From: Pseudomonadota bacterium
GTDB taxonomy: Bacteria > Pseudomonadota > Gammaproteobacteria > Steroidobacterales > Steroidobacteraceae
Assembly: GCA_023391815.1 (NCBI GenBank)
Contig: JAEWAF010000132.1
Location: forward strand, 62,001 to 126,000
DNA: 64,000 bases
Direction: 5' to 3'
Part shown: positions 18,011 through 26,412 of the stretch, in pieces
How the letters are laid out: every line of letters starts with the position of its first letter
How positions within the stretch are numbered: position 1 is the first letter of the stretch
Notes under the pieces: generated by a model
Databases searched by the model: none
The model's input: the letters and a program-made list of their open reading frames with translations, nothing else
Told to the model about the DNA's origin: nothing
Made by a program: the position numbers and the translations under genes

Positions 18011-19840
18011 GTGCGAGACGCGAACCCCGTGCGCAAGTTACTTGCAGTGCTTTTCTGTTGTCTGCCGATGGCGAGCCACGCCTGGTGGAATGACGAGTGG
18101 AATTTCCGTAAGGAGATCACGTTCGACTCGACGCCCGCGGCCGCCGACATCGCCGCAACCCCCGTCGACGTGCCGGTGCTGATCCGCCTGCACTTGGGCA
18201 ACTTCGGTTACTTCGCGGACACGCAGCCCGATGGCAGCGACATGCGCGTGGTGGCCGGGGACGACAAGACGCCGCTGAAGTTTCACATCGAACGTTACGA
18301 TCCCACCAATCAGATGGCGTTCATCTGGGTGCGCGTGCCGCGCATCGCCGGCGCCAGCAGCACGGAAAAGATTTATCTCTATTACGGCAACCGGAAGGCT
18401 ACGACGGCGCCGCAGGCCGCCGACACTTACGATGCCAGCCAGGCGGCCGTGTATCACTTCGGCGCGGACGACGCGGCACTCGCCGACAGCACGGCAAACG
18501 ACAACGACGCGGCGTCTTCGACTGCGGAAATGACGCCTGCCTCCTTGATCGGCGATGGCGCGAAATTCTCCGGTAGCTCGGTCATCAGCAAGCCTTCGAC
18601 TGCGTCCCTGCGATTGATTCCCGCGAAGGGCGGCACGCTGTCCGCCTGGGTCCGCATCGACCAGCCGCAGACCAATGCACAGGTCGTGGGATTGGACGAT
18701 CAGGGCAAGCGTTGGGTCGTTGGCATTCGTGGCGCGCAGGTTTATGCGGCCGTCACCGGCGCGAGCGGCGAGGTCGAAGCGCTGAGCCCGGCGGAGCTCG
18801 CGACTGGCGCCTGGCATCACGTAGCGGCGACTGTGGGCGGCGGCAAGTTGATTCTGTTCGTCGATGGTAAGGAAGCGGCCAATGTCGCGGCCCAGCCGGT
18901 CGAGATCGCCGGTACCTTGAACATTGGCAACAACGCCGCTGGCAACAACGGCCTGGTCGGCGAAGTCGACGAGGTACAGATCGCGAATACGGCGCGTGCT
19001 CCTGAGTGGATCGCTGCGTCGGCGAAAGCCCAGGGCCAGGAGTCGCCGCTGATCGTGTACGGCGCGGATGCGCAGAAAGAAGGCGAGGATGTTTCTTATT
19101 TCAAGGTGACGATGCAGAACGTCACCGTGGACGGCTGGGTGGTCATCATCATTCTGGCCATCATGTTCGTGATCGCGATGCTGATCATGATCGGCAAGAC
19201 GCTGTATCTGTCCAAGATCAAGCAGCAGAACGCGGCGTTCCTGAAGGAGTATCAGGCGCTGCACGGCGACCCGACCGCGCTCGATCGCGACGAGAGCAAG
19301 GAAGAGGCCGGCGACGCCGCGCTGGATGAGTCGCCGTTCATGCCGCACTTCGGCGAGAAGGAAGCGAAGTTCAAGTTCTCTACCCTGTATCGCCTGTATC
19401 ACCACGGCGTGCAGGAGATGACCGGCCGCGTCGGCTTGAGGTCGGCCGGCGCTCGCGCCGCGACGACATTGACACCGCAGGCGATCGAAGCGATTCGCGC
19501 CACCATGGACGCGACCATGGTTCGCATGACTCAGAAGCTGCAATCGCAAATGGTGTTGCTCACCATCGCCATCGCGGGCGGTCCGTTCCTCGGTCTGCTG
19601 GGCACCGTGGTCGGCGTGATGATCACGTTCGCGGCCATCGCCGCCAGCGGCGACGTGAACGTCAACTCGATCGCGCCCGGTATTGCCGCGGCGTTGGCGG
19701 CCACCGTCGCCGGCCTCGGCGTCGCGATCCCGGCCTTGTTCGGTTACAACTGGTTGAACACGCAGATCAAGGAAGTGAACGCCGACATGCGCGTGTTCGT
19801 CGACGAGTTCGTCACGCGCGTCGCGGAGCACTACAGCTAA
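18011..19840 (+). CDS. DUF2341-LamG-ExbB/TolQ fusion (proton-channel protein with lectin-like ectodomain)
   Basis: A 609-residue fusion. Residues 1-24 form a signal peptide (SHA/WW). DUF2341 spans about 45-125 (VDVPVLIRL, TEKIYLYYGN), and a LamG/concanavalin-like domain about 145-330 (GDGAKFSGSS, AWHHVAATVGGGKLILFVDG, GNNGLVGEVDEVQIANTARA). A membrane helix (377-398) and a cytoplasmic segment follow, then a MotA/TolQ/ExbB domain (about 450-605) with GPFLGLLGTVVGV and two helices (515-543, 555-580). ExbB proteins form the stator that converts proton flow into motion of TonB/TolA; here the periplasmic face also carries a glycan- or protein-binding module. GTG at 18011 or 18029 could be the start. 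The stop overlaps the exbD ATG by one base, indicating coupled translation. Confidence 0.92.
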   Translation: MRDANPVRKLLAVLFCCLPMASHAWWNDEWNFRKEITFDSTPAAADIAATPVDVPVLIRLHLGNFGYFADTQPDGSDMRVVAGDDKTPLKFHIERYDPTNQMAFIWVRVPRIAGASSTEKIYLYYGNRKATTAPQAADTYDASQAAVYHFGADDAALADSTANDNDAASSTAEMTPASLIGDGAKFSGSSVISKPSTASLRLIPAKGGTLSAWVRIDQPQTNAQVVGLDDQGKRWVVGIRGAQVYAAVTGASGEVEALSPAELATGAWHHVAATVGGGKLILFVDGKEAANVAAQPVEIAGTLNIGNNAAGNNGLVGEVDEVQIANTARAPEWIAASAKAQGQESPLIVYGADAQKEGEDVSYFKVTMQNVTVDGWVVIIILAIMFVIAMLIMIGKTLYLSKIKQQNAAFLKEYQALHGDPTALDRDESKEEAGDAALDESPFMPHFGEKEAKFKFSTLYRLYHHGVQEMTGRVGLRSAGARAATTLTPQAIEAIRATMDATMVRMTQKLQSQMVLLTIAIAGGPFLGLLGTVVGVMITFAAIAASGDVNVNSIAPGIAAALAATVAGLGVAIPALFGYNWLNTQIKEVNADMRVFVDEFVTRVAEHYS

Positions 19841-20247
19841 TGTCTGCATCAGCCGAAGAGAAAGACGTCTACGACGAGATCAACATCACGCCGATGCTGG
19901 ATCTGGCCTATGTGCTGCTGGTGATCTTCATCATCATGACCACCGCCAGCGTCCAGGGCATCAAGGTGAACCTGCCGAAGGCGAGCGAAACGCCGGCGCT
20001 GGCCAAGCCTAAGACCAAGGCGATCTCGATCACCGCCGACGGCACGGTGTATCTCGACACCTATCCGGTGACGCTGCCGGAGCTCGAGAACCTGTTGCGT
20101 CAATACAAGGCTCAGGATCCGGAGCTGCCCGTGATCATCAAAGCCGACTCCACGATTCAATATCAGAAGGTGGTCGATGTGCTCGACCTGGTGGGTCGGC
20201 TGGAGATCACTCAACTCGGTCTCGTGACGCAGCGAATCGTCAAGTAG
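19840..20247 (+). CDS. exbD: ExbD/TolR family biopolymer transport protein
   Basis: A 135-residue partner of the ExbB-type channel. A short cytoplasmic N-terminus is followed by one membrane helix (about 22-42) starting ITPMLDLAYVLLVIFII, whose Asp corresponds to the proton-relay residue of ExbD/TolR. The periplasmic domain (about 60-135) ends RLEITQLGLVTQRIVK, typical of the family. Its ATG overlaps the previous stop (TAATG), so the two subunits should be made in step. It lies in a TPS operon rather than beside a siderophore receptor or tol-pal genes, which suggests dedicated energisation of this secretion or surface system. Confidence 0.93.
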   Translation: MSASAEEKDVYDEINITPMLDLAYVLLVIFIIMTTASVQGIKVNLPKASETPALAKPKTKAISITADGTVYLDTYPVTLPELENLLRQYKAQDPELPVIIKADSTIQYQKVVDVLDLVGRLEITQLGLVTQRIVK

Positions 20248-20262
20248 CGGAGCGCGCGCGTT

Positions 20263-20898
20263 GTGAACAAACACCGCTGGCAACGCTACGTGCCGCTCGC
20301 CGCCGGCGCGGTCATCGTGCTCATCGTCGGTGTGCTGCTCATCAAGTTCGTGATGAAGATGATGGCGGAGAAGCCGGAGGGGCCGCAGCGTCAGGTCGCG
20401 CAGGTCGTGAAGATCGTGCGACCGCCGCCGCCGCCCGAGGAGCCGCCGCCTCCGCCGCCGCCGCCTGAAGAGAAGATCGAGGAGCCGATCGAGCAACAGG
20501 AGCCGGAGCAGGCGCCGGAAGAGGCGTCGCCCGCGGAGCAATTGGGTCTGGATGCGGACGGTGCCGCGGGTAGCGACGGCTTCGGCCTCGCCGCGCGCAA
20601 AGGCGGTCGCGACCTCGTCGGCACAGGTACCGCACCGTTTCGGTGGTACACCGACCTCGTTGCGAGAAGTCTCGAAGGCTGTTTCTCCGAAGACGAAACG
20701 GTCCGACGCGGCAACTACAAAGTCGACGTGAAAGTCCAGGTCGAGAAGGACGGCAGCATGCGCGTGCTGGACATTCTCGGCAGCAGCGGCAACGCCGAGA
20801 TCGACGCCGCGATCCGTCGCAGGACCGGCTGCAACATCGGTCAGAGCCGGCCGTTGGAAGTGCCGGCGCTGGCCACCGTGCGGCTGACATCACGCTGA
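20263..20898 (+). CDS. TonB-like energy transducer
   Basis: A 211-residue protein with classic TonB layout: short basic cytoplasmic N-terminus, membrane anchor (about 11-31), proline/glutamate-rich spacer (VRPPPPPEEPPPPP at about 53-66, then Glu/Gln/Pro to about 90), a glycine-rich linker, and a C-terminal TonB-like domain (about 125-211) with YKVDVKVQVEKDGSMRVLDI and AEIDAAIRR. Two cysteines in the C-terminal domain (EGCFSED and RRTGCNIG) could form a periplasmic disulfide. It follows exbD by 15 bp. No TonB-dependent receptor is in the window; the porin, the TpsB barrel or the lectin domain of the ExbB fusion are possible partners. GTG start. Confidence 0.85.
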   Translation: MNKHRWQRYVPLAAGAVIVLIVGVLLIKFVMKMMAEKPEGPQRQVAQVVKIVRPPPPPEEPPPPPPPPEEKIEEPIEQQEPEQAPEEASPAEQLGLDADGAAGSDGFGLAARKGGRDLVGTGTAPFRWYTDLVARSLEGCFSEDETVRRGNYKVDVKVQVEKDGSMRVLDILGSSGNAEIDAAIRRRTGCNIGQSRPLEVPALATVRLTSR

Positions 20899-20919
20899 TA
20901 CATATCTGGTTACAAGAGA

Positions 20920-22587
20920 ATGGGAATGTCGAACCGAACTCGATTGAGCGTGACCATCGCCGCCATCCTGGCGTGCGCCGCTCACACCCCTGCGTTCGCG
21001 CAAACCAGCGAGACCCAATCGCTGCAAGAGCTGCGCAATACAGTGATCAATCTGCTGGACGGGTTGGTGAAGCGCGGTGTGATCACACGCGAACAGGCGG
21101 AACAGATGGTCGCCGATGCTCAATCGAAGGCCGCGACCGACGCCAAGGCGAGGGCCGACATCGATGTCGCGGAGAAAGATGCCGTGCGCGTCACGTATGT
21201 CCCGCAGATCGTCCGTGACGAGATCAGCAAACAAGTCCGGGCCGAGTTGACGCCGGAGGTGACTCAGGAAGTCATCGCGCAGGCGAAGGAAGAGAAGTGG
21301 GGCGTGCCGGCCGCCCTGCCGGACTGGGTCAGCGGCATTCAGTTGTTCGGCGATCTGCGCTTGCGACAGGAACGCTACACCCAGGAAATGCCCACTGTGC
21401 CGGCCGATTGCCAGGCGCTGGGCGCGGACCGCTGCCTGTTCAACTTCCAGGCCATCAACGAGGCTGGCGGCATCTCGGTCAACGACCAGAGCATCTATAG
21501 AAACATCACAGCCGAACGGGTGCGCACCCGGCTTCGTTTGCGGGCAGGCTTGGAAGCGCAGGTGAGCGACGGCATTACGGCGGTGGTGCGCTTGGCTTCG
21601 GGCAACCCGAATCATCCGGTGTCGACCAATCAGACGCTGGGTGACTATGGCAGTCGGTACGATATCGCGATCGATCAGGCGTATCTGCGTTTCGACGCCG
21701 GCGCGCATTCGGAGCTGCCCTGGATGACGGTCTATGGCGGTCGCAATCCGAATCCGTTCCTCTCCACCGACCTGGTGTGGGACCCGGATCTGAGTTTCGA
21801 CGGCCTCGCCAGCACCTGGCGAGTCGGGTTTGGCGGCGCGGGCGCCGAGCCGAGCTACACCTTCCTCACCGTTGGCGCGTTTCCGTTGCAGGAAATCGAG
21901 CTGACCACGGACGACAAGTGGCTATACGCCGGCCAGTTGGGCGTGGACTGGTCCTGGGCCGACCGCGCGCGCTTCAAGATCGCCGCGGCTTACTACTACT
22001 TCGAGAACATCACGGGCATCCGCAATCCGGTGCTCGACAGCACAGTGTTCGACTACACCGCGCCGTCCTTCATGCAGAAGGGCAACACGCTGTTCGACAT
22101 TCGCAACGACCTGAACCCGAACACGTACCTGTTCGCGCTGGCCGCCGAATATCACCTCGCCAACGCCACGGCCCTGGTCGAGGTACCGATGGGGAATTAC
22201 AAACTGTTCGTCAGCGGCGATTACGTGCGCAACCTCGGTTACGACGAGAACAAAGTGATGGCCCTCGGCTCGCGCACGACGGATGGGCGCGAACGCACGA
22301 CGGGTTATCAGGGTGAGTTCGGCTTCGGTACCGCCCGTACCGGCGGGCGTGGCGACTGGCGTGCCTATGTCGCTTACAAGCACCTGGAGCGCGACGCTGT
22401 GGTCGATGCCTTCACCGACTCCGACTTCGATCTCGGCGGCACCGACGCCAAAGGCTATGTGTTGCGCGGCGACTGGTGGTTCCGCAATGGCGCGTGGCTA
22501 TCGCTGCGTTACATCAGCACCGACTCCATCGATTCGGTGCCGGTGAACGTGGACATCGCGATGCTCGATATCAACGGCACGTTCTAG
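20920..22587 (+). CDS. Putative porin (Porin_5-type outer-membrane barrel)
   Basis: A 555-residue outer-membrane protein with a signal peptide (TPAFA/QT). A helical periplasmic region (about 30-125) includes LLDGLVKRGVITREQAEQMV, characteristic of this putative-porin family, and precedes a long beta-barrel (about 140-555) opening with GIQLFGDLRLRQERY and ending in Phe (LDINGTF). Such proteins probably form channels, but substrate is unknown. Two ATGs (20920 and 20926) are possible; AAGAGA at 20914-20919 fits 20926 better. It follows the TonB-like gene by 21 bp, so it may be the outer-membrane partner of the ExbB-ExbD-TonB module or simply a pore co-expressed with the TPS system. Confidence 0.88.
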   Translation: MGMSNRTRLSVTIAAILACAAHTPAFAQTSETQSLQELRNTVINLLDGLVKRGVITREQAEQMVADAQSKAATDAKARADIDVAEKDAVRVTYVPQIVRDEISKQVRAELTPEVTQEVIAQAKEEKWGVPAALPDWVSGIQLFGDLRLRQERYTQEMPTVPADCQALGADRCLFNFQAINEAGGISVNDQSIYRNITAERVRTRLRLRAGLEAQVSDGITAVVRLASGNPNHPVSTNQTLGDYGSRYDIAIDQAYLRFDAGAHSELPWMTVYGGRNPNPFLSTDLVWDPDLSFDGLASTWRVGFGGAGAEPSYTFLTVGAFPLQEIELTTDDKWLYAGQLGVDWSWADRARFKIAAAYYYFENITGIRNPVLDSTVFDYTAPSFMQKGNTLFDIRNDLNPNTYLFALAAEYHLANATALVEVPMGNYKLFVSGDYVRNLGYDENKVMALGSRTTDGRERTTGYQGEFGFGTARTGGRGDWRAYVAYKHLERDAVVDAFTDSDFDLGGTDAKGYVLRGDWWFRNGAWLSLRYISTDSIDSVPVNVDIAMLDINGTF

Positions 22588-22610
22588 GACGACGTTAGGA
22601 GAGACCGATC

Positions 22611-23252
22611 ATGATCGTTCTGTCACGACTGACGCTGGGCACGCTGGGCTTGATGCTGGCGTTCGGCGCCGTGGGCCAGGTTCAACGCAGCGGCAACGAC
22701 AATGCTCGCGTCATGCAGCAGCTTCAGCAACTCACGGCCGAGAAGGCTGCGGCGCAAGCGGAGAACACCAAGCTCAAGGCCGAGGTCGAAGCGCTGAAAG
22801 CACAGCTGGCCAAATCTTCCTCGGCGCTGACGGCGGCGGAACAACGCGCCAAGAAAGTTACAGCCGGCAACGCTCGAGACACGGCAGCCGTGCAGGAAGC
22901 AAACGACGCATTGGAGAGATCGCGCTCGCAGATGCAGGAGCTCGTCGGCAAGTTCCGCGAGACCGCCGGGATTCTGAAAGAGGTGGAGACGGACCGCGAT
23001 CAACTCCGCGGGCAGGTGTCGACGCAGGAGCGCGAGCTCAGGACCTGCGTCGATCGGAACGCGGGCATGTATTTGTTGACTGATGAGATTCTGCGCAAGG
23101 TCGAGGACCGCGGCGTGTGGAGCTCGCTGACCGAGAAGGAACCGTTCACGCGCATCAGTCGCACGCGCCTGGAAAATCTGATCGACGGTTACCGTTATCG
23201 AGTCGACGAGCTGCGCATCAAGGACAAGACCAGCGCCGCCCCGGCGAATTGA
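22611..23252 (+). CDS. Periplasmic coiled-coil protein of unknown function
   Basis: A 213-residue protein with a hydrophobic N-terminal signal or anchor (residues 1-23), a long coiled coil (about 33-145; heptads in LQQLTAEKAAAQAENTKLKA and VEALKAQLA) and a short C-terminal helical part with LTDEILRKVEDRGVW and EPFTRISRTRLENLIDGYRY. It contains a single Cys after the coil (LRTCVDRNAG). I do not recognise a named family. GGAGAG lies upstream at normal spacing, and the gene is 23 bp after the porin and 9 bp before the TPR lipoprotein. It could be an envelope-spanning spacer linking inner-membrane motor and outer-membrane parts; that is inference. Confidence 0.85.
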   Translation: MIVLSRLTLGTLGLMLAFGAVGQVQRSGNDNARVMQQLQQLTAEKAAAQAENTKLKAEVEALKAQLAKSSSALTAAEQRAKKVTAGNARDTAAVQEANDALERSRSQMQELVGKFRETAGILKEVETDRDQLRGQVSTQERELRTCVDRNAGMYLLTDEILRKVEDRGVWSSLTEKEPFTRISRTRLENLIDGYRYRVDELRIKDKTSAAPAN

Positions 23253-23261
23253 GAGGTTCCC

Positions 23262-25685
23262 ATGACTATTTCACGCCTGGTCCGATGGACGGCGATCCTC
23301 GTTACGGCAGTCGCGTCCGCTGCTTGCAGCAACGGGGAAGCGCGCAAGGTGAGCTACCTCGAGCGCGGCGAGAAATATTTCGCCGAGCAAAATTACGACA
23401 AGGCTCGCATCGAGGCGCGCAATGCTCTGCAGATCGATCCGAACTACGTCGAGGCGCGCTATCTGGCGGGTCGCGTCGCGGAGAAGAAGGCCGAGATCCG
23501 CGAAGCGGCGGGTAACTACCAAGCGGCGCTCGATACCGATCCGAAGTTCAACCAGGCGCGCGCGGCACTGGCCCGGTTGTATTTGTTCGGCGGCGTGCCG
23601 GACAAGAGTCTGGAGCTGGTCGAAGCGGGGTTGAAGGACGACCCCAAGAACGCGGCCCTGTTGACGGTGCGTGGAGCGGTGCAGGCCCAGCGGGGGTTGC
23701 TGCCGGCTGCTCTGGAGGACGCCGAGGCCGCCGACAAGATCGCGCCGAACGACGAATTCACGATCTCGCTGCTGGCGTCGCTGTACAAGCAGAGCGCGCG
23801 TCTGGACAAAGCTATCGAAGTGATCGATCGCGGGCTGGAGCATTCGCCCAAGAATGTGGAACTGCGCGTCGTGCTGGCGGATCTGGAAGCGAGCCGCGAC
23901 AACTTTGGCGTGGTGGAGCAGCAACTCAAGCAAGTCGTGGCCCTGGAGCCGAAAAACTTCGCGCATCACGCTCGCCTCGCGCGTTTCTATCTGTCCCGCA
24001 AGGACCTGCCGAAAGCGGAGGCGACCTGGCGTGATGCCATCGCCTCGCTCGCCGATAGCAAAAGCGATGGCAAGGCCGGCGATATCGCGCCCAAGCTGGC
24101 ACTGCTGGATCTGATCTGGTCCCATCGTGGCGAGCAGGCGGGCCTTCGGGAAATGCAGGCCATGATGAGCAAACAGCCGGACGATGCCGAGCTGAAGATC
24201 GCGCTCGGCGGCTATCTCGAACGCCAGGGCAAGGCGGAACAGGCCGAGAAGCTGTATCAGGACGCGGCGTCGAGCGCAGACAAGGATGCTCAAGGGCTGA
24301 GCGCACGCAATCGGCTGGCCGCGCTTTATCTGAAACGCAATGACGTGACGCGCGCAAAGGCGCTGATCGACGAAGTTCTCGAAGACAATCCTCGGGACAA
24401 TGACGCTTTAGCGCTCCGTGCCAGCGTGGCCATGCAGAAAGGCGACACCAGCACCGCCATCACCGACCTGCGAGCCGTGTTGCGCGATCAGCCGAGCTCG
24501 ACGCCGGTCTTGCGTGCGCTGGCCCAGGCCCATTTGCAGAACAACGAAGTCGCGCTGGCGGAAGAGACACTGCGCGGTGCCTTGCAAGCCAACCCGAGCG
24601 AGATGCCCACGCGCAAAGCGCTCGCTCAACTCTTGTTACAACAAGGCAAAGCGGACCAGGCGCGAGCCATTCTGGATCCGATCGCCGGCGTGCAGGGGGT
24701 GAGCGACGATCCGGAAATCCTGGATGCGCAGTTCAAGGCGCAGCTGGCAACCAAGGATTTCGCCGCCGCCCGGCAAACGGCGGAGAAGGTCCAGCAGCTA
24801 CGGCCCAAAGCCGCAATGGGCTGGTACTACGCGGGCCTCGTGGCCGAAGCGCAAAGGAATCCGGACTCGGCGCGCGAAAACTATGAGAAGGCGCTGGAAC
24901 TGCAACCTCAGGTGAGCGAGCCGCTGACCGCGCTGGTGCGACTGGATGCGCTCGCTAAAGATAACAAGCGCGCGCTGGCACGACTGGCGACGGCGATCCA
25001 GCTCACTCCGAGCAACGCCGTGGCACACAATCTGCGCGGTGAGCTCCTCATCGCCGAACGCCAACCGGACGCGGCTGTTGCAGCCTTTGAGAAGGCCATC
25101 GAATCCACGCCGGAATGGTGGATGCCGTATCGCGGACTCGCGTTGGCACAGCTGTCAAGGAAACAAAATGACGCGGCCATCGCTGCATTCCAGCGCGGCA
25201 TTGAGCGTACGCACGCGGGCCCGCTCAGCGTGGATCTCGCAGCGTTGTATGAGCGTGCTGGCAAACCGGACGAGGCGATCAAGGTCTACGATCAATGGGT
25301 GGCTCGCGAGCCGAAGTCGATGCTCGCCAGCAGGAATCTCGCGATGCTGTTGCTGAATTACCGCGACGATCGCGCCAGCGTACAGCGTGCGACTCAGTTG
25401 GCTGAAGCTCTGGCAAGCTCCAACGAGCCGTCCACGCTCGAAACCCGCGGCTGGGCCAAATACAAGAACGGCGATTTTCAAGGGGCTGTGAACCTGTTGC
25501 GTGACGCAGCCGCCGCCAGCAGGGAGTCGGCGACCGTTCGCTATCACCTCGGCATGGCCCAACTGCGCGCTGGCGACAAAGCGGGAGCGCGGGAGAATCT
25601 GCAAGCCGCGCTGGATCATGGCAAACCATTCTTCGGTATGGACGAAGCGCGCGCCACGCTCGATCAGCTCAAACAATCCGGTTGA
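23262..25685 (+). CDS. PrsT-like TPR-repeat lipoprotein (copy 1, TPS operon)
   Basis: An 807-residue TPR protein. The N-terminus is lipoprotein-like, with Cys22 in ASAAC. Many tandem TPR units run from about residue 30 to the end, for example YLERGEKYFAEQNYDKARIE, ALDTDPKFNQARAALARLYL and PEWWMPYRGLALAQLSRKQN. It matches the layout of PrsT, the TPR lipoprotein of PEP-CTERM/exosortase EPS systems (TIGR02917, usually about 900 aa). A close paralogue lies at 55184-57571 beside the exosortase; shared blocks include VLRDQP, RALAQAHLQNNE/RALARAHLQNNE and ENPRDNDAL. In this operon it may act as a periplasmic assembly scaffold for the exoprotein or for its interaction with polysaccharide. Function is inferred from family and context. 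Confidence 0.88.
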   Translation: MTISRLVRWTAILVTAVASAACSNGEARKVSYLERGEKYFAEQNYDKARIEARNALQIDPNYVEARYLAGRVAEKKAEIREAAGNYQAALDTDPKFNQARAALARLYLFGGVPDKSLELVEAGLKDDPKNAALLTVRGAVQAQRGLLPAALEDAEAADKIAPNDEFTISLLASLYKQSARLDKAIEVIDRGLEHSPKNVELRVVLADLEASRDNFGVVEQQLKQVVALEPKNFAHHARLARFYLSRKDLPKAEATWRDAIASLADSKSDGKAGDIAPKLALLDLIWSHRGEQAGLREMQAMMSKQPDDAELKIALGGYLERQGKAEQAEKLYQDAASSADKDAQGLSARNRLAALYLKRNDVTRAKALIDEVLEDNPRDNDALALRASVAMQKGDTSTAITDLRAVLRDQPSSTPVLRALAQAHLQNNEVALAEETLRGALQANPSEMPTRKALAQLLLQQGKADQARAILDPIAGVQGVSDDPEILDAQFKAQLATKDFAAARQTAEKVQQLRPKAAMGWYYAGLVAEAQRNPDSARENYEKALELQPQVSEPLTALVRLDALAKDNKRALARLATAIQLTPSNAVAHNLRGELLIAERQPDAAVAAFEKAIESTPEWWMPYRGLALAQLSRKQNDAAIAAFQRGIERTHAGPLSVDLAALYERAGKPDEAIKVYDQWVAREPKSMLASRNLAMLLLNYRDDRASVQRATQLAEALASSNEPSTLETRGWAKYKNGDFQGAVNLLRDAAAASRESATVRYHLGMAQLRAGDKAGARENLQAALDHGKPFFGMDEARATLDQLKQSG

Positions 25686-25689
25686 AGTC

Positions 25690-26412
25690 ATGAACAAGAC
25701 ATCCTTGATCGCGCTCACACTGCTGAGCGCGATGTATTCGGCTGTGCTGCCCGCGGACGAAGTCGCGGCCAATTTGCAGAAGACGCTCGCGGCGCGCTTT
25801 CCCGACATCAAGGTCGAGCGTGTCGGGCCTTCAGTACTGCCGGGGTTGTATGAAGTGGTGACGCCCAGCGAAATCGTCTATTCCGACGCGACCGGCGAGC
25901 ATCTGGTGCTCGGCCAGATCATGGACGTGAAGACCCGCGAGAATCTGACTCAGACCCGCTGGAACGAGCTCAACAAGACCGATTTCAACGCGCTGCCGTT
26001 CGAGCAGGCGATCAAGCTGGTGAAAGGGCAGGGGCGGCGCAAGCTCGCCATCTTCGAGGATCCCTTCTGTCCGTATTGCCAGGAGCTCGAGCGTACTCTG
26101 CACGGCCTTGATGACGTCACTGTTTATATCTTTCTATTCCCCTTGGAAAGCTTGCATCCGGGCGCGAGCGACGCGGCGCGCGACATCTGGTGCGCCAGCG
26201 ATCGGGCGGCGGCGTGGAGCGACTGGATGTTGAACAAGAAAGCACCGCCGGTCGCCGATTGCAAGACGCCCATCGAGCCGCTGCTCGCGCTGGGCGAGAA
26301 GCTCAGAATCAATTCCACGCCGACATTGTTCTTTCCCGACGGCTCGCGGGTGCCGGGTGCGATCGCGCCGGACAAGTTGGCAACGAAGCTTGCCGCCGCC
26401 AATACGAAGTAA
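25690..26412 (+). CDS. dsbC: DsbC/DsbG-type thiol:disulfide isomerase
   Basis: A 240-residue periplasmic thioredoxin-fold protein with a signal peptide (about 1-21), a DsbC-type N-terminal dimerisation region (about 25-85; FPDIKVERVGPSVLPGLYEV) and a catalytic domain with CPYC at 127-130 (DPFCPYCQELE), a second Cys pair (IWCASD, ADCKTP) and the cis-Pro loop NSTPTLFF. DsbC shuffles wrong disulfides. The ATG at 25690 starts 4 bp after the TPR stop, so the two are coupled. Its place at the end of this run suggests clients among the operon products: the TpsA exoprotein and the TonB-like protein both carry paired cysteines. Whether it is the only DsbC in the cell cannot be told from the window. 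Confidence 0.9.
   Translation: MNKTSLIALTLLSAMYSAVLPADEVAANLQKTLAARFPDIKVERVGPSVLPGLYEVVTPSEIVYSDATGEHLVLGQIMDVKTRENLTQTRWNELNKTDFNALPFEQAIKLVKGQGRRKLAIFEDPFCPYCQELERTLHGLDDVTVYIFLFPLESLHPGASDAARDIWCASDRAAAWSDWMLNKKAPPVADCKTPIEPLLALGEKLRINSTPTLFFPDGSRVPGAIAPDKLATKLAAANTK

Noticed and set aside
18038..19849. 603-codon minus-strand frame opposite the ExbB fusion
   Set aside because: Arg/His/Asp-rich shadow of a strongly supported membrane protein.
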